64,000 bases of DNA. Source: Undaria pinnatifida. Its lineage: Eukaryota > Sar > Phaeophyceae > Laminariales > Alariaceae. The stretch's first letter is position 1; every line of letters begins with the position of its first letter. The position numbers were made by a program, and so were the translations under genes. The stretch spans positions 13,300,973 through 13,364,972 of the forward strand of contig JABAKD010000010.1 in assembly GCA_012845835.1 (NCBI GenBank). Direction: 5' to 3'. The notes beneath the pieces are model-generated. The model was not told where the DNA came from. It worked only from the letters and a program-made list of their open reading frames with translations, and ran no database searches. This document shows positions 13,001-25,000 of the stretch, in pieces.

Positions 13001-16000
13001 AGGTTTCCTTTATAGTCTATAGGCCTATGTAAAAGATGCAAGTTTTTTTTTTTTTCTTTTTTATCCTCCGGCGGATGGGGAAAAATAAAGCTTTAGCTCA
13101 CCACACTTCCACGTATTTTCATACGCGTCGTGTGTTGATTTAACTCAGTTGCTTTCGCAGCCCAACGCTAGCTGGCGCACCCTTCGGGTCCCATTGTAGG
13201 TATAGCGTAAGCTGTCCCTATCAGTGGTCTTCGTTACAACCCCGGCAGCGCAAGCTGCCGTTGTATACGAATGCGATTATCATTACGGAAATCCGTTGTT
13301 AACCGTGCATAGGTTTTCTTTATGGTCTATAGGTCTATGTAAAAGATGCAAGTATTTTTTTTTGTGTACGCTGTCCTCCGGCGGCCGAGTTTTTTTTTTT
13401 TCGCAATCTCGGCTGCGGGGCAAGCAAGGGCGTCATCGGCACATTACGACGCATGTCTACACCCCTGTCGAGCTCCGTGGCGGTGCTCGGAGCATTCAAC
13501 ATCGCTGAGCCGGCTTTCAAGGGGTTGCGTTCCGCCTCGCTGAGGCGAGTAGGTGCATGAAAAAACCCGACATTTAGTTTCTTTTTCGGCAGCCCGCTCC
13601 GCTCTTCCGTCAGTCCAATTGTTTTTACCCCTTCTGCTGTCTGCTCCGATGCAGCTACATATTATACAGCCACCAGCAACAGGAGCACATACGTCGAACA
13701 TCATACGTATCCATTGCGCCGAACCCTGTGACTTCTGTCGTACACCTCGCACTGAAAACCTAACACATCTCGCCCAACATAAAGTGCCTCCCTCCGTCCG
13801 CCTATCCGCGAGATTGGCACCTAGCTTTTTTTTTTTTTTTTTACATCTAATCAACCTGAAAACCCGGATTATATGGCAATACGCGTGCTTTTTTCAGAAT
13901 CCACATTTGAGGGTGGGTTACGACAGATTTTATGATTCACCGCGTGCAACATTTTCCTGCTTCAAGAAAAAATTAACTTTGACGAAGAAAGGGTATCCGG
14001 GTCATCACACGCAGTCCAATCGGACGTGAAACCCACCCAGACACCCTAAAAAAACAGGGCGAAAAACGATTTCTCTCGGGATTCTACAGGCGTAAGAGGA
14101 CTTTTACATAAATCGAAAGTTTTGAGAGATAATTCCTGGATTTGTAAGAATAGCCGACTGTGGCCCTCGATAATGTTGTAATTTTCTTGATTTTAACAAG
14201 CGAACAAAAAAATCCATCTGAAAAAGACTCATTTATAAACCTATTTCAATGCGGCAGTGAGTTCGGTGAATTCGAGGGTCGATAATCATATTTGCAAGCC
14301 GCGTGATACACCGCCCGCGCGTTTTTACGAATAAATTACTCTTTCCAGATGTATGGCTGCCATGGATGTTGCTACTGCTGTAGGCTGTAGGGTGAACAGC
14401 AACAACTAAAATATTATCAACAGTGAAAATGGTAGCAAATAATGGTATTAATAGCAACGATACGAATGTCATCCCACGTCCTCCAAATTCCGGCGATTCG
14501 GCTTGCGGACCCATGCCATGACAAAGCAACACGCACCATATACTAGATGCTTATTTCGCTTGCTGGCTCATACCTCGCCCAGGCCCGACAATCACGACAG
14601 AGGTAGCACTGTCGCCGTAGTCGTCGTGCTGCAAAAGCTATGGCCCCAAAAGTTATACAACATATTCGTATAGTCCTGCACGGACCATGCTTCTGTTTTT
14701 TTCTAGTTCTACTGCTGTGCTAATGCACCACACATGACCCTCGAAGGTATGTACTTGTGGCGGTCACGATACAACAGCAGCCGTGCTGTGAGCTCTCTCC
14801 TTTGTGACAGCCACAGACGGTGCTTCTGCGTGTGTGCGTATGTGTGTGCGCTTCTGTACGTACCAGGTATGTGTGAGTAGACAGCGCGTTGTCACGTTGG
14901 CACAACAATACGATCAAGAAGAAGAGCGGTGGATCGCTCTTACTCTAAAGCAGCCGCTCAGCCCCGCAGTGTGCTGTCTCAGGCACACAACACGATCAAA
15001 AAAAGCGGTGGATTGTCTATTAACAAGCCGCCGCCCAGCCTCGCGGCCACAAAAAACAGTACACAGCAGAAGCAATAAAGCAGTACACCGACAGCAAGCG
15101 GTGTTTCAAGCTCTTGCCTTTGTGCCAGTGGTCACGGTGTATGTGTGGTTGGTGTAGGAGATCGAAACACAACATTTTCACGTCCAACGCAACCATCAAA
15201 CACACATCGCCGGATCTCATACCAGGCGCACGAAGCCTACAGCAGCAGCAAAAACAGTAGCTCATACATCTCGCTGGAATGCCTGCGTTCTCCGTTTCGA
15301 CTTGCGACGCCCCCGTGATATCAAGTCAACCCCATCCCGACGGGGAATCTTGTATTATACAACTGGAGCAGCATTCTCAAAGGCTGCCACAACAAAATAC
15401 CATTGGTGTACGAGCCCTTCATGCTCCACAGAGCGCCGGGCGCGAGGGACATCGCCCAGAGAGCCTGCAAGCAAAAGTGCGACGACTACCAATATGCACT
15501 TTTTCTCATGTTGTCACGCTGTTCAACCGGCGGTCGAGATTTTTTATCACGTTTGGTCGCGGAGCAAAGGGGCTACCGACGCATGTCTGGATCTCGGCCG
15601 AGCTCTGTGGCGCGTGCTCTGAGCATTAAAAATCGACGAGTAGGCTCTTTTGTCAAGGGGTTGCGTTCCGCCTCGATGAGCCCAGTAGGGCCATGGAAAA
15701 ACCCACATTTGTGTTGTTTCTTTAAAATAGCCCACTTCGCTCTCACATGTTTTTAACCCGCTTCGCTCTCTCGCCCGCTAGACTATACGACATCATCAGT
15801 CCAATTTGTTTCACCCTCTTTGTCGTCTGCTACGATCCAGCAGCAACAGCAGCAGCACTCTTTGTGACAGCCACGGAAGGTGCTTATGTGTGTATGTATG
15901 TGTGCTTCTGTATGGACTGGTATGTGTGAGTGAAGTGTGCGCTGTCATAAGCGCACAAAACGATCAAGACGAGCGGTGTATTGCTCTTTTCAAAAGCAGC

Positions 16001-19000
16001 CGCTCAGCCTCGTAGCCACAGTATCAGTACACAGCGACAGCACAGCGGCAACAGTACAACGGCAGCCGTTTTTCAAGCTCTTGCCTTTGTGCCACTAGTC
16101 ACGGTGTAAGTGTGTGTGGTTGGCGCACAGGAGGAGATCGAACCACGACAACATTTTCACGTGCAATATGCAACAATCAAACACACATCGACGAACCTCA
16201 TACCAGGTACACGGAGCATACAGCAGCAGCAAACACAGTAGCTCATGCCATCATTGGGACGATATGTGTTCCCCCTTTTCGACGTGCTACCCCCGGGACA
16301 TGAAGTCAACCCCATCCCGAAGGGTAACCTTGCGTATACATATTCATACTACCACGTACTTTCTCGTGGTTTTCTTGTTATGTCTTGGGATGTTTGTGAA
16401 CGATCGACGCCGAACCTCTTGCTGCACATTGTCGGGTTGCATAATAAAATAATAATAACTACAGCGAACAACAACAACAGTAAACGACAAAAGAATGAAC
16501 CCGTAGAGATGCTTCATACGTTATACGCGCAGCACAGTCCACCTCATACTTTCCATCGACGCCACATATCTGCACGCTCTCGCGCACGCGCTGATGGCGG
16601 CTCCGACCATTAATATTAACGTAGATAGTGCGTACAGCAGTGTATCGCTACTGATACAATACACAAAGTGAGCCCCTAGAGACACTTCCTACGTCATACG
16701 TGCAGCACGGCATCACCTTATCCGTGATCCCGAGGCCATGACATACATACCTGCCGGCTCTCGCACACGCGCCGATAGCGGCTCCGTAGGTAACCACGTC
16801 CAAAACCATGGACTGATGTCTCATCGATCTGATCAGCCGCCTCGCCATCTCCCAGTCCCCCTCAAACTAGTGCAGCAAATCACAAGCGCAACAATCGTGG
16901 AGAAAACACACATCAGCAGGCGTACATGCAAGGAAGTAAAGCAAGCACGCAGGAGGAACTTATCAAGATAAGGCGCACACAGGCAGCACAAGCCGTTGGC
17001 AACCATGCAGCAGCAACACGACGAGGCAGCCGAATAGACGCAGCATGCAGTAAGCGAGCATACAGAAAACATGCAGCAAACAGGCAGGCGTGCAGCACGC
17101 GTACGCGCAAGAACCACGCATCAAGCATTCAGCACGCACACAGCAAGCATACAGCAAGCATACAGAAGCATACAGCTCAAGCATACAGCAAGCATACAGC
17201 AAGCACACAGCAGGCATGCAGCAAGCATACAGCAAGCATGAACCAAACATTCAGCAATCATGAAGCAAACATTCAGCAAGCATGAAGCATGTAGCAAGCA
17301 TGTAGTAAACATGAAGCAAGCATGAAGCAAGCATGCAGCAAGCATGTAGGACATGCAGCAATCATGCAGCCAGGATAGATGCGTGGACCATGAAGCAAGC
17401 ATACAGCAGGAAGGTAAATAAAGCATCCATCCATTCACCCTTGCATCCCTTCCTCTCCCCCTCGCGCCTCCGCCTCCGGCCCGCCTTCGCCTCCCCCCCA
17501 ACAAAAACGCCTCATACGGTTCTACCTCACATCCCTTGAGAAAAACGCATGACAACACCCATCTCGCACCCGTTGAGCACCTCGTTATAGCACCCCCGGT
17601 AGCCCTTCTGGTCCCCCCCCCCCCCCGCGCCTCTGCCTGGTTGGTGAAAACCCGACGTGCTCCGTTCCGGCATAGTAGGGATGCGAGGGTCTATGGTCAT
17701 ACGACTACGGCCAAGCACAAAACTGAGTACCCTCCCCCCCCCCGCCTCCCGCATCCCCCAAACCCACAAGTAACAAACGAGTACGACCTTCACCCCTCCC
17801 TCTCCCCCGCATCGCATTCTCATCGAGAAACGTCTCATAGATCGCACCTCACACCCCTTGAGCGCTTCGTTGTAGCACCCCCAGTAGCCTTTCTGTCGCT
17901 TCGTCCATACACCGTTCTGAGTGTTAGCCGCGGTCAGCGCCTCGAGGCCCCTGAACATTACCAGCACGTCCGCATACCTAGCCTGCCTCGCGAACCCTAG
18001 GATCATATTTACGAACGTCAGCTGGTCGTACTCGTAACCCGCCTGAGTTTTTAACGACGTGCGTTGAGGGGGAAATGACAGAGGGAAGTGGGGGGGGGGG
18101 GCAGTTGAGGCGCAAGGTGAGCAACGACAACGAAAGCAACGACAACGACGATACCAACACCAACACCAACAGCATACTGGTATAAAACACCAACACCAAC
18201 AACAACAATGCCTTTTCCCTGACGTCCACGGCTGCCCGCCCCAGGGCGCCAACAGTCCCCCCTCCACCGCCGGATAAACGGGCGCCCTCTGAGCAGCACG
18301 CCGCAATTAGCAGCCCCTGCCAGGTATGTTTCTCGCGCCCTACCCCTTGGCCTATTGGCGCAACGGCTGAGCCTCAATGGCTACGCGTGGCTGCAAGTTT
18401 GCTCGACTTATTTATATGTGTGCCCAAGTAAACCCACCAACTGGTATTGCGGAGTTCTGAAAACTGTGCCTAGATAAAAAGGACTGTTGTAGATAAAGCT
18501 TAAGCGGGGTTTAGCCATAGAAGGGAGTTAGACTCTGTGCATAGGTTTCCCTTTGTTTCCGGGGCTTTCTTTCGGGAATGCTATCTGGGATCAACGTTGA
18601 AGCTCATACTGCACAAATATTGTCGGATGGTAAGCACAACAATAACAAATCGATAAATGCGCCTAACGGTAAATTAACGTAATCTCTAAATCATTACCTC
18701 ACAGTTGGACTTTCAAGCGGCCATGTTCGACGCAGCCGCTGAACGTCAGGACGCTGGTGAGGGCGTTGTAAGTGTTCTGGTTAAAAAAACGTAATACTCG
18801 TACGTACACGTGCATATACAAATAAAGAGCAACTACGTCGTTTCGTGGTCTTGTGTTGGCCCGTCAAGACAACTTAAGACTTAATGTGCTAGTTTAGTGT
18901 CGGGAATTCCTTAACGACTGTTCGTCAAGGCTGGCCAACGCGGGGCAAGAATGTCGCCAACCGATGTCTTCCATGACAAGTTGATATCCTAAAATGCGCC

Positions 19001-22000
19001 TGCGGTTAAAAAAAATGGCAAAACTAACAACACACAGCAACTGATATTTGTGCCCGTGGTAAGTTGGTTTAATCTATCTAACATCCTTCATTTCCTTGAG
19101 CTTTCGCGTGGCCGTGTCGAGGCAGCCGTTGAAGGCCGGAACACTTATCAGGGCGTCGCAGTATACTGGTCTAAAAATAACTACTGTTGTAAACGTGCCC
19201 AAGAGGAAATGAACAGCATTCCTGTCCAAATAACATGATAAATTGATCAACACGCTTACGACATACAAATTCATCAAAAGTCCTATTAATAGGAGTGTAA
19301 TAATCTCACATCCTTCATCTCCTTGAACTTTTGCGTGGCCATGTCGAGGCAGCCGCTGAAGGTCAGGACGCTGATAAGCGCGTTGTACGTGTACTGGTTG
19401 GGCGCGACGAGGTCCTCCTCCGGCGCGTGCTGCATCTCCTCGAACAGCGAGAGCGCCCGGTCCCATCTCCTCCCCTGGTTCGATACGATTCGGTGAGACA
19501 TGATTCAGAGAGATGTACATTCGGGTAAACATATTGCGATTCGAGTAAATTCAGTCCGCTTCAATAACCATTCGGTCTGGTCCTACACGATTTCATGCGG
19601 CGCGTCATCATTCGGTGAGATGTAATTCGGTTAAAAATCATTCGATTCGACTAACTTCGGTTCGATTCAATACTGTTCGATCTGATTCTATACGATTTCA
19701 TGCGTTCGATGCGACTCGATACAGTTTGAAACAATGAAATCAATTGAATAATATTTGATGCAACGAGTAGATACGATTGGACACGAATTGTTGCAGTGAC
19801 ACCCATTCGATTATATTTGACGTGATGATAATAGCCCCCCCCCCCCCACCCCCAACCAGCCACCGCCTGCCCGGTGCTCGCCCACCACCCGTTCATCGCC
19901 CACCCATTTTATACTACGAGTCCCTGCCTGCTTGCTAGACGACACGACCGACGTGCCGACGTGTTAGATTCCGTTCCGTTTCGTTCGGTTCCGTTCGGTT
20001 CCGTTCGGTTCCGTTCCGTTACGCTACGTTACGTTACGCGACGCTACGCGACGCTACGCTACGCCACGCCACGCTACGTTACATTACCTGCTTGCAAGAC
20101 GATATGACCGACGTGAAGGCCGCGGTGCGGATTGGCTTGCCCTCCGCCCTCAACTGGAACAGAAAATCCTCCGCTTCCTCAAAACGTTCCGCCTTCAAAA
20201 CACACAAAAAATACCGTGGTGTTAGTACACACAAGATCATAATTTTGTTGCGAGCGTAGGGTGGGGATGGGAGGGGTGGGGGGGGAGAGGGGTCGCGAGA
20301 TAACTAAAAGCGAGCGGGCCAGCAAACGTACGGAAAAAGCATAACAAGGATTATTCTCAGGCGGGAACGGAGGAGCACACGGTGATGATGCAAGGCTCTC
20401 GCGCATTCTATGCAACGAGAGAAACAAACAATATCAAGATCAACAGCAGCACCAATATCCCACATATCCCACATTAGCATCAGTATCAGTATTACCATCA
20501 ATGCCAAAATCAACATTCGACATCAAAGGCAACATCGACGCCAACATCAACACCAACACCTGACACCGAAACCAACATAACATCCAATATTAATATCGAC
20601 ATCCAACATCAATACTAGCAGTAGCAGTAGAGCAAAATCGACGTCAACACCAACGTCAACATCAACACCAACATGCATCACCACGAACCAACACCACCAA
20701 CCCTAGCAGCAGCAGTAGGGCAACATCAACATCAACACAAACATCCAACACCATCAATATAGCAGTACCAGCATTGAAGTACATCAACACCAACATTAAC
20801 ACCAGTAACACCAATACAAACATGTAACATCAGCGTCAACACCCAACATCATTATCAACAGCAGCAGTAGAGCACCTTGCAGTAGGCGGAGATGAGACTG
20901 GTGTAACAGCCCTCCACGGGCTCGATCCCTCTTGTTTCCATCTCAACCAACAAGTCGCTGATCGTCTGAAACGGCAAAAGAGGCACCAACCACGGACATA
21001 GACGAGGAGGCAGGATCAGGGGGGCGGCGGGGGGGGGCGGGGGCAACAGCCATGCTACCGAGGAGGGGGCACTTTTCGGGCCCCAAACACTCTGCCTGGC
21101 GGGGCTATTCAACAGAGGAACAGCCCGCTGCCCAATATCGTCGCACTCCCTCGTTAGTAGAGCTGTGAGTCGGCACAACTCAAGTCGCCAAAAAATTATT
21201 AGTCGGACTAACAGTTAGTCGTTTCCCAAAGGTGCCGAGTATCCGACTTATTTGTGTTCCATACTTGCAGGAAGGGTTGTTTAATGCGGGATGCATTTTG
21301 TCCTTTGTAGGCGCCCCCCCCTGGCCGGGGGTAGCTACTCTGGCTCGCTTCGCTCACCTAACCTAAGTCGGCAAGTCGGCTCGCCATCAGCTGGCTAGGC
21401 CGGCCGACTTGCCGACTACAATCAAACGATCGGCTAACGGCACCTGAATAGTTATTAGTTGTCAAATCTTGTCGGCTCACAGCTCTACTCATTTGTACAA
21501 CAAACGGTTACTTGTGGTATGCTAGCCCATGGAGTTGCTCGTCGGATTTGGCGTACGTCTTTTCACACGTCAGACCGATGATCGATCCTTCATCCCGACT
21601 CGAAGGATCTAGATATTTCATGGAAGATCTGTATGGTATAGTTCGTGTTGCCGGGTGGGAGCCGTACGATCCGCATCATGATCTAGCACATGTTTCCGGG
21701 GTTGGATCTGTACTCTACGTGTACAGATCCTGCACAACATCTTGTAACGGCAGCTACAGGATCTACTGTAGATGCATCTAGCTGATCTATATGATCTACA
21801 TGATCCCTATGATGTACATGATCCATATGATCTATATGATCTGTCCGAGGCGCTTTGTCTAAAAAATTGTTTTTGGGTGAGAGGTGTAGAGCTCATGTGA
21901 GAGAAATTACCTGGGAAAAATCAGGTACTACCTCAGCCGTAAGTTAGCTCGCAACGGGCTACAAACGGGAGAGCAACGGCACAAGAGCGTGCTATATGAG

Positions 22001-25000
22001 CGCGGTTCTTGCGCTCGGACAACCAAAAACAAACTCTCAAATATTTACCTTGAAAAAAATGAAAAAATGCACTTCAGCTGTGGGTGAGATCGAAGATATC
22101 ATAAATTCACAGCCGTGAGCGCGAAAGCGCGAGTTGGCAATATTCGAGTGAAGGTCGACGAACAGAGGAAACGCTGAACGAACCCTATGTGCGAAAACAA
22201 AACGAAGGCACATACGGGGCGGGGAGGGGGGGGTACTTATTGCATCATACATGGCCTGGTAGTCTGTAGGACCATAGATGACACCTGTGACCACGGCTTG
22301 ATCACAAGGCCATTGAGGAGGGGGAAACTTCCACGTGTTGAGCTGGAAAATGAAAGTAGCGACGAAAAAAACGAACCGTTTTTTTTTGTTGTATCCACAT
22401 TGAGTCGACGGTTAAAAAGTATCAAACCTTGCAGTGCATCCCCCTCGCCAAGATGCTGAAGGCCTTCGTGTACACGCGGTCGTCCACGAAAGTAGACGTT
22501 TTCCACAGTCCTCGGACCACCACGGCGGCCTGATCGTAGGCCTCCAGCTTGTCGCAAGCCATGAGACAATGGTTGATCGCGAAAGTGTCCGGGCAAAGAC
22601 GGTACAGCTGCATCTCCCGAAACGTCGCGAGCACTTTCTCCTGTTTTTTGTTTGAACAAAATAAGAAATGGCAAAATGAAAAATTATAAATGATGATCAG
22701 AATATAGTATCTATATACGTAGGGCGATACAGCTGCATCTCCCGAAACGTCGCGCTCGTGTCGCTTCGCTTTGTTTCGTTTCGTTTCGTTTCGTTTCGTT
22801 TCGTTTGATTGGGTTTCGACTCATTTTGTTCGCTGTGCTTTGTGGTCTATGTGGAAAAAATTACGAGTACAATGCGTCCACCGGTGTTTGCGACGTTAGA
22901 GCTTACCGGCTTTTCTTCTCTGTAGAGGGCGGTGATCACGGCGTTGTAGCTCACCGAGGTGATCTTCAGCTTCGCCTGGGAAGGAGGGAAGGGGGGAGGT
23001 AAGGAACGAGGGAAGGAAGGAGGAGGAACGGGGCCGGGGAGGTAGGAAAGAGAGAGGTTAACGTCACACCAGAGCAAAACATATAAATGGAAAAATATTA
23101 CCAACATCAGTGCCAACATTCTGATGCACATACTCTAGTATGGAAGCCGGTGTACACACAACGCAAAGCATGGACACAAAACAAAAAATGAATAAGAAAC
23201 GACCTAAGGAGGGACACAAGCATTCGCTATACGAGCACTGCACCGGATCATGTAGCGTATGCACATTGTTGTACGGCAAACAAATCAAATACCCGTTTTG
23301 CTATTGTTCTTTTTCTGCACGCAAAACACAACAAAACAAAACAAAAAAACAAAAATGAGGCGCGAGTACTCGTAATACATTGCTCTGAAGTACGTTTGCC
23401 TGGTACACTGTCGGAAGGCAAACGAAAGAAAATACAGTGCAGCTACAATTGTGGTGTTTGCGAGTTCCAGACTCTTTTCAGGTTGGAAAACTATAATAAC
23501 AGCATTGAAACCGACCAACATCATACCCAAAAAGTCCCTAACCCTAAGTCAACGTAACGCACGAAAAAATTAGTATCGGAACTGACAAAAATGCTAGGAA
23601 AACATGGTTCTTATCTAATTGCTGGCTTTTTTTTTTTGGGTTGGACTGGGTTGGCCTTTCATTGTCGCGTTTGACGGTTTCAATACTATTAGTAGTAATA
23701 TGTGCTTCCCTACCCAACTACTACCCAACCAAAAGATGGTACATCGCAAAACACCTCCATCGCTATTGATAGCTTAACCCCTTTGGAGTCCCAAAATCCC
23801 TCCATATACCAATAGCAAGTAACTTTGCTAAAAAAGGGTTTCCAGTAGTAGAGGCGTTAATCCTTCAGGGAGCTGATTACATTTTGATTATAGTATACAG
23901 AACAAAAAGCGACTATCAATAGCGCCATCTAATCAAGCGCCTACGAGGAAAATATTGAGGCTATCCGAGTATGGTCATGCCTGGCGCTTGCCTCACAGCT
24001 AGCTTCCCGCGTTGCAGCTTGAAGACATGCCCTACACCAGCAGCTCGGGATGCTTCACATGGTCGATAGCAATTGCTATGACCCGTCACTATCGTCAGTT
24101 TTTTATCGTCACTTTTTGCGCCTGAAAGTCCCAAAGGGATATTCAGGCACATTTGCAACTGTCGGCAATTTGTGTGCGTTGGTGATAAGTGTACGCTCCA
24201 GGCAACCCGAAAGGGAGTTCCCTGTCCTCCGGCGCGGTCCAAATTTAGAAACCAGCATTCGCTCGACGAGGATAACGTTACTCAATTTCCTTCTTCTCAC
24301 TTTTCTCATGGCTACCATGAACTCCAGCGCAAAATCACGAATACCTAGCCCAGCAGCGGCTGGCCAGCTACTAGCGACAACACACACACTGTCTGCTCGC
24401 GTTCTACGAGTCCGCCAGCACCGCCCCGTGCTGTATCCACGTGGTATTGCCACTGACGCGATCACCCACGCACTGCCATGCTGCTGCAATCAATCTCAAT
24501 CCTTCAACCACAGAATACGAACCAAAGCGCCTACCAATTTCTCTCTCGCAACAAAAGACATGTCGTTCTTGGTTCGTTTCCCGAACCCTTCATAGTCTTC
24601 GCTAATTTCCTTCCTCTCACTTTTCTCATTACTTCTAGGAACTCCAGCGCCACCTCCCCCTTCTTGTGCTTGCTGCAGTTCGTCAGGACGAAATTGCACG
24701 CCACGAGGCCTGGCTCCAGCTTTCTCGAAATCATTTCCCGGAACACGGCGAGGGCACCATCGCACTTGCCCGCCCGCACGAGTGCGTTCATCGTCGTGCT
24801 GAAGCTTTCGAGTCCAGAGAACAAAAGAAAGAGCAAAATTAAGGCGGGGGGGGGAGGAGGGGGGGGGGGGTACTCATTTGTTGTTTGCCTTCGTCATTTA
24901 ACCATTGACCACGCATCCCGTTCGAGACGGAGCACCGTAAGGCGCGCGCGCGAGGGAGGGGGGGGGGGGGGCGTACTCATTTGGTGCTTGCCTTAGTCAT

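Larger units (their letters stand above)
11150..16750 (-). other. PPR-SMR intron 15 (5.6 kb)
   Basis: Holds the foldback element, the 115-bp direct repeats, the large duplications of 13.4-16.3 kb, and the exon 15 relic. No gene seen in 13700-14700. Confidence 0.7.
16867..22427 (-). other. PPR-SMR introns 10-14 region
   Basis: Contains exons 11-14 and, between them, exon relics, the minisatellites, a SINE tail, a SINE-like fragment and GATC repeat copy 2. 19480-19800 is rich in ATTCGGT/GATTCGAT motifs. 21180-21500 has no feature I recognise. Confidence 0.65.
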
